Part shown: positions 10,086 to 22,136 of the stretch, one piece after another
Numbering within the stretch: the first letter of the stretch is position 1
Layout of the letters: each line of letters begins with the position of its first letter
DNA from: Schistocephalus solidus
Lineage: Eukaryota > Platyhelminthes > Cestoda > Diphyllobothriidea > Diphyllobothriidae
NCBI GenBank assembly: GCA_017591395.1
Contig: WEDG01004275.1
Coordinates: 112,466 to 176,465, forward strand
DNA length: 64,000 nucleotides
Direction of reading: 5' to 3'
Notes under the pieces: model-generated
The model's input: the letters and a program-made list of their open reading frames with translations, nothing else
Databases searched by the model: none
Told to the model about the DNA's origin: nothing
Made by a program: the position numbers and the translations under genes

Positions 10086-13018
10086 TCAAATTCCCGATGG
10101 TCCTTTCTCCGAGTCATGGGGAAAGCTACTGGGAAAAGATGAGAAAAATAAAAGGTTAATATAATAAGTGTTAAGATAAATTTGCAGTCTTCGTTTGAAT
10201 GCAGATAGAGTAGTTAACGACCTAATTTCAATTGGCAAGTTATTCCAAAGAAAACTATACCTAGAAGCAAAGAAGAGAGAGCGTTTACACGTGGAGGATG
10301 CAGGGGGAGGTATAATTAGTGCAAAATTTCTTAGGTTATAAGGAAGACTAATGGGGGTAATGAAATAAAGCTTTGGGAGAGGTGAACTATTATTAAGTCG
10401 AAAAAGGAAACAAAAGCCTGCTTCAAGTCTCCTGACCCAAAGAAATTTTTGCTTCGTTAGCTGGCATCTTGTTGAGTAGGAAGAAGTTGAAAGAGTTGGA
10501 AATAGGAGTTTTTTTGTGAAATGTCTTTGGACATTTTCAATTTTTGAACAGCTAGATTCGTTCATCAAACCGAAGAAAGGACAGCAAAATTCAAGAATGG
10601 GAAGTACAAACATACGATAAAGTCTTAATTTAATTTCAGGAAGGTAGAAATTATAAGAAATAAAGCCGCAAATCTGAGCAGCTTTGGCCGTTATTCTATC
10701 GGCATGAGGCGAAAGATCTAATTTATTGGTGTAGCTTAAGCCCAAGTCCTTGATGGAGGAACATTCAATCATAGGGCAACCTTCACAGATAAGAGGTTGT
10801 GGCAGCCTTACAGGCCCAAAACTCATGTAGCGACACTTAGTAGGTGAGAACTCCATTAGCCATGTGGAGCTCCAGGCCGAAAGAGCGTCTAAGTCTGAAT
10901 GAATTTGTTCTAGGCACCGTTCGGTTGTAGAGTTAGAGAAGGAATACACGCATTTGAGATCATCAGCATAAATAAAAGATTGAGAATGTTTAACTATCGA
11001 TGAAACATCATTTATATACAGTAAGAACAACAAAGGACCTAAAACGGTACCTTGAAGGACACCACTAACAATAGGGGTAGCACTTGAGTATGAGGACCCT
11101 ACTAAAACTTTTTGTTTTCGATCATTTAGGTATGATCTAATAAAGTCAGTAAGGGGACTACGAAATCCTATAGCTTCTAGTTTAGCTAGAAGTCGTTTAT
11201 GAAGCACCTTATCGAATGCCTTTCTAAGATCAAAATAGATAACTACTACAGATAGATGATCATTACGAAGAGAGGTTAGTAGATTTAGAAAAGATATGTG
11301 GCAGGTTTCACAAGAACGGTCCGGTAAGAAGCCGTGTTGGGAAAAAGTTGATAATTTTATTGCTTATGCAAAAATCCGTGATTTGTTTTGCAATTAGATT
11401 TTTCGAAGAGTTTAGCAAGAGAGGGCGTTTTATGAACACCGCGATAGTTATGAATGTCCGAGCGGGAACCAGATTTAAAAACTGGTATATTAATAGAGGT
11501 TTTCCAATAATCGGGGAAGAAACTATTTTCGAGAAATACTGAGAAAAATTTGCTTAGTAAAGGTGGAAAATCCCTTTACTGTTTAATAAGTGAGTTTGGA
11601 ATGTTATCAGTTCCAACTGAATGTGAATTTTTTAGGTGAGTTTTTTCTTTTTGAATACATGAAGGCGAGAAATTAATAGTTGTTAGAAGCGAATTTGAAA
11701 GCAGAGGAATTGTGGGAGTGGGGCTAATTTCAGTGGTAAAGTGGTTGGCAAAAAACGAGTTTAACAATTCTGCTTTGCCCAAATCATCTGTAACATATTT
11801 TTTGTTACAGTCGAGTAAGGGCGGAGTTACATTCAGACGCTTAGCCGATGACCGAACATGCAAGATTTGAGCAACAGATTTGGATGAATTGGCATCACTT
11901 AGTGCCCGAGACTCCCTACGCTTATCTCGCGCGAGCCTTATTCTCGATGCTAATTTAAATATTTGTGCAATCCTTAAATGAACTGACAAAGAGCTTTTAG
12001 ATGAATCATTTAAGTTGCTTTCGTAATTTATTTAGGTCTGTTCTGGAGAAAATGCGGAACAGAAGAAGAAGCTGTATGTGAATTAAAAATCTTCAACGGG
12101 ATAAAAACCTGGATTTTTTCTGTGAGGCTCTGCATTAGCTCACGGAAACAGTTTAGATCGTTGATTGAGAATATGCTATGCCAATCTAGAGTGCTTACGA
12201 AATTATTTAGTGTTTTATGGTTTATGTTAGCAAAGTCGAGGTTGTTGCATTTAACCTCAGGCTTCGTAAGAAGGGGAACTGGAAAACAACAGTGAATTAT
12301 TGCGTGATCTCTTGTAAATAGATCATGATGAAAATTCATAAAGAGAGGGTGGACATCGTTTGTAAAAATTAAATCTTAAATTTTGTCATTTCTAGTAACT
12401 GATCTGACCAGTTGGGACATGTTTGAAAAGTGAATAGTATCGACCAATTTATGATGTTTAGGCGGAGAGGAATTGGCCTGCCAGTCAATGTCTGGCAGAT
12501 TAAAATCGCCTACGATTATTTTGACATCAAACTGAGTGTCAAACTAGTTCACAGAGCTCGCTTTCATTGCCAGAATAACACGGAAGATTATAGACACAGC
12601 CAATTACCGCTTTTTTATTGTGCGGGAGGATGACTGAAGCCAAGCATACATTTCCAGAAAAAGACGAAATGTTCAGATGAAATGGGAAATGTACAAAGGG
12701 TGACTTAATATAAAGGAGGCAACCACCACCACGTTTTTCAGCGCGGTCTTGTCGGTACAAATTGAAATTATCTATAGCAAGCGTCGAGTCAGAAATAAGA
12801 GAGTGAGCCCAGGATTCAGTGATGCACAGCACATCTGGATCAAGCTCAAAGGCTACTGTTCTAAGCTCAGCCATCTTATTTACAACTGACCTCGTATTGA
12901 GTGAAACTAAGCTGAGGGTATTCCTGAGCGGCAGGTTACGCTCATCAGTATTTATAAAAAAGGATAATTTGGTGGCGGAGAAGAAAACTGGAAAGAAGAA
13001 ACGAAAGGTGGGAAACAA
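10086..13018 (-). pseudogene. Element B ORF2: endonuclease plus reverse transcriptase, lightly broken
   Basis: The endonuclease (13,018-12,539) starts near LVSLNTRSVVNKMAELR, with DVLCITESWAH and GGGCLLYIKSPF, and is interrupted by a small deletion near 12,540 compared with the copy at 1-100. Its end (RDHAIIHCCFPVP) is at 12,339-12,028. The RT leader and fingers are at 11,989-11,576, and the palm and thumb at ~11,330-10,086 with YFDLRKAFDKV just upstream of the main frame, GVLQGTVLGPLLFLLYINDV, the catalytic SFIYADDLKCVYSF, and thumb NVQRHFTKKLLFPTL. The C-terminus has SLFFASRYSFLWNNLPIEIR and EKGPSGI just before the stop. YADD is intact, but frameshifts near 11,340 and 11,400 break the frame. 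This RT is clearly distinct from that of element A. Confidence 0.85.
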
Positions 13019-13109
13019 AATTGCTCTGATCTACAATTTGTTGAAATGTTACGGTTAAGAGAACTGAGATTATTGTACAGCGGCATATTTGGATGAAAAC
13101 CTTGGAAGA

Positions 13110-14089
13110 TTAGGCTATATTGTGGCGTTTGAAAGATAGGGGGTGGCATAGAAATGAGATTTTGAGGGACGTTAGCAAAAATTGGCGGAAAACGTGCATT
13201 TGAAAAAGGAATAAATGATTTCGAAAAACTGGTAGCATAATTAGAAGCGTTAAATATTTGTGGATTTCGGAAAAATTTGGGTTGGGAAAGATGCCAACTT
13301 TAGCGTTCGCAGCTGTTGTAGATGCTAATGGGTTAGCAGGTTTCCCATCAGTAATGCCATTGCTGATTTTAAAGCCTGGATAAGCCACAGATTTAGATTT
13401 ACTAGGAGTTTTCTTAGGGTTAGTAGATTTGGCAGGTATAGCAGGCATGGTTTTCTTGGGATGAGAAAGAAGTGGAGTTGACACAATTTCCCTCAAACCA
13501 GAAACAAGGTTAACGGGTGAAGATTCAGCTGGAATCGAAATTCCTATCGATCCGGAGGGCCGTGGGCTTGCTTTAGCTACAGGACAAACCTCTGAGATAA
13601 ACTTTTGGTATTGAAGGTGTAGACCAAGGCTTCTTGTTTGCTAATAAGGGTGAAACCCGACGTTCCATTGAGGGTTTTATCCCTACAGATAAACAACTTG
13701 TTTTTTTAAATATTGAGCTGCGTGCTCATGCCTAGAGTAAATAAGGTCAACTTCAATCGCTGAAAAAGTTTGAACAGAATAGGAGGGTTTTTACTACGGG
13801 AAGATAACCTTTTAGCTTCAGCGACTTTAAAGTTAAAGCCGCATGAGTAAAGGAAATGAAATGCAACGTTTAGGGGGATTTTACTCTTGGGAACGTTTTT
13901 TAAAAGAAAATTGAAACTTCTCTTATGTCGGTCAAGTGACTCAGTACTGACCATGTTTATAAAAGGCTCTAGTTTCACGCATTGTTGAGAAGTGAGTGAA
14001 GACAACTTTCCCTCAAAAATGGTACCAAGGATCGTGAAGAGAGAAACCATATTTAGACATAAAGGTATTAAAGTTTTCCAGGGAATCAA
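13110..14089 (-). pseudogene. Element B ORF1 and linker, broken
   Basis: The first part (14,089-13,706) encodes VSLFTILGTIFEGKL, KLEPFINMVSTESLDRHKRSFNF and FHFLYSCGFNFKVAEAKRLSSR, shared with 27,310-27,882 and, more distantly, with 40,017-40,259 and ~34,560. A conserved FICRDKTP-type motif follows the first stop. The second part (13,496-13,110) is rich in lysine, proline and serine (PKKTMPAIPAKSTNPKKTPSKSK), as expected for a disordered basic linker. I do not recognise a named domain; the ORF1 role in RNA packaging is inferred only from its position before the endonuclease/RT frame. Confidence 0.5.
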
Positions 14090-14715
14090 GGTCTTATTTC
14101 TTCATGCTTAAGGTGGGTGGTTCTAGTGGAAGATTTACGCGAAGAGGATGTTTGCGTCTAAGTACTGACTGGGGTTTCATATTGGTTTTAAAATATAAGT
14201 ACTTTTCAAATCAATAATATGAAGGAAAATTTAAACTAGTAACGTTTTGCGGAGTAAAATTTTTATATTTTAAGCAAGTCACTGCAAGCAAATATCTGCT
14301 AGTTAATGAGTTTAAACTGAAAATAGAATTAGCGAAGAGGCTATGCAGGATGAAAAATTATATCAACTGGTATACCAGTTACTACAAATTATTCTTCGCT
14401 GGAAATAAGGTGAACTTACAAATTTTCAACTTTATTTCTAGAATTAGCCTTTAGATTCCGTTGTTTTTGACGTAAATCTGCGAGAACTTTAATGAGGCTA
14501 TGTAGGGTGAAAAAGTTTAAAAACTCTATATTTCTTCCTTTTGCAATTGCAATAACTGCAGGTATGTGCAGCTGATGATGAGGTAGAAATACAATTAATT
14601 GTCCATTATTAAGCTCATATTTTCTACAGGAAACGTAGAAATCAGTTAAAAATTCGAGAATTCACTTATATTCAAATTTGAACCAACCGCCTTCGACCTT
14701 GATGGACATATATTT

Positions 14716-15040
14716 AGTCGACAGTATTGACCCATATACTAAAACTGCTATCGCCATTTAACATATGCATATTTTTCTAACTTCTTTCTGTAAATAGGGT
14801 TAAAAAAGGCTCTGCCTAGTTCCCTTATATATACCGAATCATACTGAATTATTTAGTTTATTAGCTTTCATCTTTAAAGTGACAGATAATTTTCATTCTC
14901 ATTTATCCCTTTAGGATAAGGAGAATTAAAATACTGGTAACTGCTCTGTCTTTTCTACTATATTTTCACAAACAACTACATCATGCCTGAACTACGGCCA
15001 ACGTTGTATACCGTGCACCTCCCGCCTGCACAGGGAATTT
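14716..15040. other. Unassigned spacer
   Basis: AT-rich, non-coding. It holds no recognised element and separates the 5' end of element B from the Gypsy fragment. Confidence 0.45.
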
Positions 15041-15541
15041 GTGCAGTCTTCCACTGTTAACATCAGTGCGTCAAATGCTTTCGTCCAACAATTAAAACAA
15101 CGCATGGCTCAACTTTGTCCAACTCCCGCTCGCCTGACACCTAAACGCGTTTTCCTGCAAGACGATCTTAAATCGCCTCAATTCGTCTCCGTCCGGCATG
15201 ACGCAGTTCGCAAGCCTCTCTGTTCCACTTATGATGGGCCTTACAAGGTGCTGCAATGAATGGACAAGTATTACGTCATTCAGATGGCTGACAAGGCTGA
15301 CACAGTCTCCATCGACAGGCTCAAGCCAGCCTACCTTGAGTGCATCCCGCCGCCCATTTTTCCATCCAATTCCTCTGCACTGTCACCACCCATTCCACCT
15401 ATTTCGTTCCCTTACACTCAACCGTCACACTCGACCACCCCATCCACACATTTTTCTGCTCATTTTTCACCACAACGCATTTCCTTCCGTTTTGGTAGAC
15501 AGATCCATTTTCGTGCCAATCTTAAGGACTTTGTTGTTTAA
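15041..15541 (+). pseudogene. Ty3/Gypsy Pol polyprotein, integrase C-terminal end
   Basis: The frame reads FVQQLKQRMAQLCPTPAR, FVSVRHDAVRKPLCSTYDGPYKVL, then after an in-frame TGA at 15,257-15,259 continues in the same frame with YYVIQMADKADTVSIDRLKPAYLE. This is the GPY/F module and 'DRLKPA' tail that end the integrase of flatworm Gypsy elements. A proline-rich tail follows to the stop at 15,539-15,541. The TGA sits where the family normally has a charged residue, so it is probably a CGA-to-TGA change. Everything upstream (Gag, protease, RT, RNase H, most of integrase) is missing, so the copy is truncated. Confidence 0.8.
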
Positions 15542-15720
15542 TTTTTTTGCATTTTTTATGGAGCGTGTTTTTGTACAACAAACGCTCTCGCGGATGCGTT
15601 GTGTAGGTTTTTGTACAATCTACATGTTTGCATTTTTCTTATTCACCTGAACCTTTATGTATGCTTGTTTTAATGTGCTAAATAAATACACACAGCTCTA
15701 CATCAACGCGCATGTGTGAC
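15542..15720 (+). repeat. Probable 3' LTR fragment of the Gypsy copy
   Basis: It starts directly after the Pol stop, where a polypurine tract and LTR are expected. It contains a near-palindrome around TTGTACAA (15,560-15,590) and an AATAAA at about 15,681. No second LTR is present in the window, so ends are approximate and the call rests on position. Confidence 0.4.
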
Positions 15721-16084
15721 GTCTCCTGTTTTCGCTGCTGCATGTCACCAACACTCTCTTAAGTTTTACAGGTCTGTCTAAATTATTTGCAGTCAATCAC
15801 AACTATCAATCTTCATTCCTTGGTTGCATTCCACCAGATCTTATCTCAATTGAACTCCTGACTCTGCTCATCGTCCTTGGTGCATAGCTTTCTGGATCCA
15901 GCTTAGAACTCATTACAATCCTCAACAACACATGCTACCTAAGAAGACAACGTTTTCGTGAATCTGCATTCTAACAATCGTCCATCATTTTAACCGTCTT
16001 TTTGTCGTTTGTAGTTTAGACACACAATTCCCCACTAAGCGTTAGTTTTTTAGGTTCACCTTAGTTCTTAGCAGTTTTGACCCT
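15721..16084. other. Unassigned spacer
   Basis: No gene or element recognised. It may contain more of the LTR at its left end. Confidence 0.4.
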
Positions 16085-17650
16085 TGTCTACAGTACAGAG
16101 GGAGCTTTATGGAACACCACTGTCAACTGCAAGCTTGGTTGACTACTGGGCACTGACGTGTACATTTTGAGAGCGATCAATTAGGAAGCTTTGTATCCAC
16201 ATCAGCATCTTACCCCTTATTCCTATATGGCTGACTTTTTACAGATAGGCGATTGTGAGGCATGAGTAAAAGGCTTTCTTGTAGTCGATATAGACTGCAT
16301 GCACCGTGTTCCCGCTACCCATTGCTTTTGTCAAACGCTCTAAACAATTAAGCAAGTTTGTCACTTATGATATGCCATGCTGAAAATCTAGAGCGGATTG
16401 TTTTTCTCAAGCATTACTTGTTGCTTAATTATTTTTCCATAATTTTTTAGCTAATGGAAGTAAGGCTGATCGGCCAGTAGTAGTAGTTTTCGGAGACCTA
16501 GCTGCCGCTCTTATACAGTGTTGTTATCGACACAGATTTACAATCGGCCGGTAGGCATCCAGCTTCGAAGGATGAATGAAGAAGCATAGATAACGGTTTT
16601 GCGAACTCCCAGGCGAGTTCATTCAACAGTTTCGCCAGTACCTCATCTGGACCTCTTGATTTGGAGTACTTTAGCTCCAGCAGCTCCTTAAGAACAAGCA
16701 CTTTGGTGAATTGAGTGGCCTCAATTATCGTGGCCTCTTCGAAATCACTCGCGGGAGAGTTAAATTCACTTCCCCTATTGAACCCAGTCCGGAAATATTC
16801 TGAAATCTGATTAACTTTCACTCCATCGTCAGTGAGTTTTATACCATCAGCAGTCCTGAGCAGGGGAAGTGAATCTTTGATTCGTGTGCTCTGTATAATG
16901 TAACCGTATAAAGTTTCGTCTTCTCAGTGGCACAGTTAAACCGATGCGCTTCAAATTCCTGTTTTGCTTTGAGATTAAGGCGCTTAACACGAATACTTTG
17001 AAGTTTGCATGCATTTGTTTCAAGCGGGACTCTCTCTGTGAGTGCTTTTCTCCACAGCCTATGCTTTTTTACCTCAATTTAAAGGCTTGTGTAAGCCAGC
17101 GGAATCTGTTTGTCCACATCTTTCATAAAATTGGACAGTGGTTTGCGATGAGCCTGTGCAGTATTCCCTGGAAGTGTTCCCAGTCCTTGATGACGGTTCC
17201 AGGTACTGCATAGTCTCACTCAATGCGTGTGATTTCCGCCTTCATCTGCTTGAAATCACCGCACTTAGTGTTTCTTCTGACTGTCGTGGATCTCTCAGGT
17301 ATGGAAAAGAGCGAGAATTCCCATAGAACTAGGATATGGTCCCTTTTATCGAGAGGGAGTAGGCATGACACTTCGTTAATGCTATCCTGTGATTTCATGA
17401 GGACCAGATCAAGGCCATTGGCCTGTTGGTCGTCACCTACTCTGATTAGAAACGTGACGTGTTAAGTGAGAAATAGCTTAAGTGTTATGTTTTGAAGGCG
17501 ACCAGGAAAGTCCAGTTTTGAAGTATGCGTTGAGCCGAAGCTCCAGTCAATGTCAGGCGCATTAAAGTCACCCATGATCAGGATATCTGGCCACGTAGAA
17601 GGATTTTATAGCTCCATATATTTGGCATTCTTCCTCGTTTTGATGCACGT
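16085..17650 (-). mobile_element. Element A-like relic: endonuclease to RT palm
   Basis: Read downwards from ~17,590, the frame shows ILIMGDFNAPDIDW (endonuclease, ~17,530-17,590), then SINEVSCLLPLDKRDHILVLWE (17,216-17,398), a basic stretch, then RT fingers with SRGPDEVLAKLLNELAWEFAKPLSMLL and CLPADCKSVSITTLYKSGS (16,498-16,821). A palm remnant VYIDYKKAF is at ~16,290. These align with element A in the same order, but frames change repeatedly, and the active-site end of the RT and the tail are missing. It is a dead, internally decayed copy. The edges are set where similarity fades. Confidence 0.75.
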
Positions 17651-20574
17651 TTTGCTCAGATTCAAGTGAACATTTAAAGCGCCTTGTGAACGACTTATGG
17701 TAACGGTTCTCTTCCCACTGCAACTGACGGTTTTACTTCATGGTCAATTGCAACTGTCATTTGGATATTTTCAGTGCACTATATGTCCATAACAGTGCCT
17801 CCTGTCCATATTAACCAACCATTGTCCGGAGTTAGGAGCTAGAGGCTTCTCTGCCCGAAATTGCGAACCATAAATTATTGTGCTTTATTCGTTGTCTTGG
17901 TCGAACGATTTCGCTCACAACTCAAGGCCCTGCGCTGGTCTCATTAGAACTAAAATCTGCCTTCTATCATGCTTGCAAATCGAACTCAGCGTGCTTCACC
18001 GTCAAGCGTGTCATTGGTACTCCCCAAAGGATTCCCGTAGATTTTTGCAAACCACAACAAACTTTTACTGATCTGAATGTCATCGATTATTTGAAATTTT
18101 CTCACGAATCAGCGGCTCATACACAAACCAACACACTTTGCTGTCCAGCAAGTAAGTCATGCATTGAACCTAACATGCTTAAGCGTCCTTTAGGGGTTTA
18201 TCACATTGATAAGGTTAATAAATAATTGCAGTATGGCTACGATATATCCTCACGCGTCCTATTGGACACCATCAAGCATTTTAAATGTTTACTTGGTGAT
18301 CGATGTGAGGTTGTTTTCAGTCAACCTTTTGACAATGATTGATACCGATTTTCCTTCTCCATTTCCCAATCAGACGAGTCATCTCCGCCCACTACGCTTT
18401 CGTTCAAAGTTTTCATGTTTACTCATGAAAACATCGGATATCGTTTACGCAAACTGCTTGCCGTGCTCTCGCAAATTACTTACCTAAAGCATTTATTTCT
18501 TCATACAGTTATTATTTTTTTGTATTGAAATCGGAATCAAAAGGCCGGTCCGAAAACACCACAAAACGCCAACCAGAGTAATGCCTCCGTAACTTAGAAA
18601 CCCAAGACATGCAACCCAGACACTGTAATATACCAAGCCAATTTTCGGAGAGAAGAGAGGGACCCATTTTGCTTCCTAACGCAAACTCAGACCTCATATG
18701 AACCTATAAGTGAAAATAAACCCTCAGTGAATATTCATCAGACATGAGTGACATGATCTCAAAAATGAAGATCCAGCTGCTGCTATTTAATGATTGTTTT
18801 GGACCTGTACCTACGTACAGCTCCTCAGGTCTGTCAGATCAGGTCCGCACTGGATTTACTAGCTTGAAAAATGTGCTTATTTGTCATGGAACTGGTCAGC
18901 CTGACTCCCTCCTCTTTCTCCCATGCACCAGTGGACTTCTCCAAAATCAGTCAATTCATTGGTCGGCCACAGGAATCCGACTGGGATCACCGTGACTCCC
19001 ACATCAACACACAACTGCAGATATGGAGAGCCGTCATCTTGGTAGCACCCCTGGCCACTAACTATGCACACACATAAGAGCGCATGTGAATGTGTTCTGT
19101 CTATCCGTTCACTGGGTTGATAACTGCAGTCATCTGGCCTACTGTAGTTGTGAACGAAAGCCACCAGGGCAACAGACCACAACCAAATCTGACTGTATTA
19201 TAACAGATCATCGTGGCTGGAGATGAAAGTTGCTTCGTCACACAGGCAGATTTTTACAGAGAAAAGAGACCACAAAATGTATGAGCGTAAAGAGAATGGG
19301 AAACTTAACCTGCAGGCACGGATTTGATTTTTAGGTCCCCTTGTCATCACGTTACTACATTTATTACACTGTTTTAAAAATCACTAGTCAAAAGGCCAGA
19401 CATGCCCAATGCCGATATTTCTGTTTTAGTCTTAAACATAAAGAAGCTGCTCTAAACTCGTGAAATCTTATCGATTTCATGAGTTATGGCCCGTTACTCG
19501 AAATAAGCTCACGCTGCGTCCCCCAAAGTTTAATATCAATAAATAATCAATCGTTAGGAAAGAAGGGCTAATTATGGTTTGTAAATTAATATTAAATTGT
19601 ATAAAAATACTAATTTCTTTAGAAACGTTCCAAATTACGAAAAGGTGAAAAATCAATCTAGTTGAGTAAACTGAAGTTTTAAATATAAAGGAAGCTTGCC
19701 GTGCAACTAAGCGAGTGAATAAGGCAGCAAAAGTAGAATTACATTTGACAATAGAATTTTTCAAGTGTTGCACATACATATTCCTGCTGATTAATCGCAA
19801 CGTAAAGTATGGCCGTCATCTAGCAGCCTAACATAGGAGCGTATATTCCAACACCGGTTCACTAGAATTGACAGTTTTTCTTCTGTTTGTACATTGCCAT
19901 AGATGCATTTGACCAAGGCAAACAGATTTTCGCTTGATTGCATCGATAGGGACGTCACAGGAATATAATATTTCATAAGCTCACATGTTCACAAGCCAAC
20001 CTTTGACTAAGAAATTTAAATAGAATTATCGGGTGCAATCGTAAAAGTACCATTTTCTGCATATAAAGATGACTTTTCGATTGTTAAATTTCTTTATAAC
20101 TATTTCAGGTTTTCTACTACGATAAGTTTAAGATCGTCTTTGAAAATTTCTTGAATTCTTTAGGATTTTCAGTATCTTCAGTCGACTATCCATAAATGTA
20201 TTTTCCGTTTGATGCGTTTAGTAAAACCTTCAAAATAAGTAGTGACTTTTTTGGACATTCTTTCTAATGCAGATGGCCGTCTAGGCCATATTTATAGACT
20301 CACTCAAACATGAGAACTCGCGGCCGACAAAAATGAACACCTACAACAAAAGCCGGGAAAATGGTTGCCTATAATTAATTAAAAAATCTTTATACAATAA
20401 GTAAACTATTTAAAAAGCGCTTTTATTAGATGGTTCACTGTCAAATGTCTGCGTACTTCACGTTTTTCCAAGGTGAAGTCAAGGAAAAACTGGGAACGTT
20501 TGACCGATTTTTCGAATCGCCGAAAAGTAGGGATACAATGGCTGCTGGAAAGTAAAGAACATACTCCCCTCTTT
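17651..20574. other. Long unassigned interval
   Basis: About 2.9 kb with no recognised gene. A 115-codon open frame at 17,878-18,225 (plus) and short frames on both strands show no family motif and are not called. A 12-bp inverted repeat with one mismatch lies at 19,456-19,484 (ACTCGTGAAATC / GATTTCATGAGT). A stretch near 18,940-19,190 is relatively GC-rich and could be an unrecognised SINE or exon. The right part is AT-rich. Confidence 0.4.
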
Positions 20575-21090
20575 CTATTTTTAAATTTTATTTATTTATT
20601 GCCAGTTTACAGGCAAGTTCAAAAAAATATATATACAGTAGAAGGGTCAAGCTGACAGTGAAAAACTCCTGATCGTTGTTTCAGGTGTTTTCCGGGAGAG
20701 AAAAAATACAGTTTATTGAGTAATTAAAGTTCTGGACAGGGACGCGTTAACACAGGTGCCCGGTGAAGAACTTCTCCATTCAGTGTTACGGATCCGGTTC
20801 GCTGTCGACTGAGAAATAAGCCGATTGAGGTCTGCAGAGCCAGCAATATTGCCCTCAGCATGAAGTCCGGCACAGGATTCACAGTCTGTGAACGCCATCA
20901 GAACCGAAGAGAGCTTCCACAGAATCAGCACCCAAAAGTTTTGGAAGGTGTCCTGAATGTAGAAAACTAGTGACAGTTCGCGTAAACAAGGGATAGCTTT
21001 GCTGAATTTTGATACTTCCAGGTAGCCTATTCCAGATTGCTATAGCGTTTACCGCAAAAAACTGTCGGTATCTAACTGTGCGTGCCAAAG
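20575..21090 (-). mobile_element. D-type non-LTR 3' end: RT C-terminus plus 3' UTR
   Basis: Minus strand 21,088-20,879 encodes TVRYRQFFAVNAIAIWNRLP and SYPLFTRTVTSFL, the usual C-terminal pattern of CR1-like RT proteins. A second conserved block follows (LMAF.DCESCAGLHAEGNIAGSA, 20,931-20,713), which recurs at 47,740-47,830 on the plus strand. Then come a U-rich-loop hairpin and the end TTGCCTGTAAACTGGCAATAAATAAA-like (reverse of 20,580-20,605), a short stem-loop followed by AATAAA-type repeats. It is a 5'-truncated insertion. Sister copies lie at 34.7, 44.4 and 47.7 kb. Confidence 0.7.
20651..20712 (-). other. U-rich internal-loop hairpin, D-type 3' UTR
   Basis: On the minus strand six U precede CUCUCC, and the partner arm is GGAG, five U, CACUGUCAGC. 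Inner helix and both U-runs are kept; the outer helix is poorly paired in this copy. Confidence 0.4.
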
Positions 21091-22136
21091 GAAGAAATCG
21101 ATATATTTGCTAACTTCTAAGTCTAGTTCTTTGATTTCAATCGCACAAAAGATTATCCGAATAAATGCTTAGATTTTGAGATAAAATGTTGATCTTCTGT
21201 ACCTCCCACTTCGAGTTTCCATATTCATTTATAGTCCATTGCAGACAGAATTTTTTCTGATCCGTAGATTTTAATAGCATAGGAAAATTCCTGGATAGCA
21301 AGAAACGTTGGATTTTGCCCTATGTGGCCCTGATTTCACATCAGTAAACCGATCTGAAGTGAACTCATTCTTATTAAACAGCTTTCTGCACATCAATTCA
21401 ATACAATAAACAAAAATAACATTTTAAAATGCGTGCCCTGCTACCACCTCAAATCCACCGCTGACTTTCCGGGTTTTTCCATTGGACTTTGTGGTAAAAA
21501 CCTATATAAAAAATTGGAATCCTATGGTTTCACCACGATAAACTGAAAGACTTTGAAATTTTTATAAAATGAAGTAAGCCCCATCGGGGTAGACAGAAAT
21601 TTTTGCGATGAGTTGGGTTGAATGCTCTCACGATTGGCGGAATTAGCATCTTGTGTTCAGGTCAGCAAAGAGCTCGAGAATCAGGTGCAATTTTCCAGGC
21701 ATCTGATCTTCTGTATATTTCTTTAGGCAATAGGTCATATGAAGCCGGTTTCAGGATACAACATATCGCATTCACAATTTTATATTGCCACCGTATACGG
21801 AATAATAGGGAAAAACGACACGGATTCTACTGAAATATTATATCCTCATTGAGCTAAGCATTTGTTATTAGAATAAATGAATTTAAAAGCGACATTGGTG
21901 GATGGAAATTCACATAGCGGTCACGGTCATTACCTATCACCAGCCAGCCATGGGCGAAATTTTTGAATTTGGATTCAAATTTTCGACCTCCATGGATATG
22001 TACCTTTTTTGACTATACGCTGTTGCAACTCTGAGACGCCACTATTCCCGTTATAATCAGACGGTCCTTCTAAACCCATCATGGAAATGTAGAACTTCAC
22101 CATCTGTCTCGTTTTTGTCGCCAGTGTTCCCAGCAC
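21091..22136. other. Unassigned interval
   Basis: About 1 kb, non-coding by inspection. A short frame at 21,618-21,833 has no recognisable motif. Confidence 0.4.

Larger units (their letters stand above)
9482..14715 (-). mobile_element. Element B: nearly full-length CR1-like non-LTR retrotransposon
   Basis: On the minus strand this holds a 5' leader (14,715-14,100), ORF1 (14,089-13,110), ORF2 with endonuclease (13,018-12,028) and reverse transcriptase (11,989-10,086), then a ~600-bp 3' untranslated region ending in AAATTCTAAATAAATAAA-like repeats at 9482-9505. Ends were set by comparison with the plus-strand copy at 26,880-30,395, which shares leader, ORF1, RT and 3' end. The RT box is intact YADD. 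There are several frame changes in ORF2 (for example two single-base insertions near 11,340-11,400), so the copy is probably inactive. It is about 5.2 kb long. Confidence 0.85.

Noticed and set aside
15041..15541. Intact Gypsy element
   Set aside because: Only the integrase C-terminus is present, with an in-frame stop; no protease, RT or RNase H motifs upstream.
17878..18225. 115-codon plus-strand open frame as a gene
   Set aside because: No start context, family motif, signal or repeat structure; length is near chance expectation for this window.
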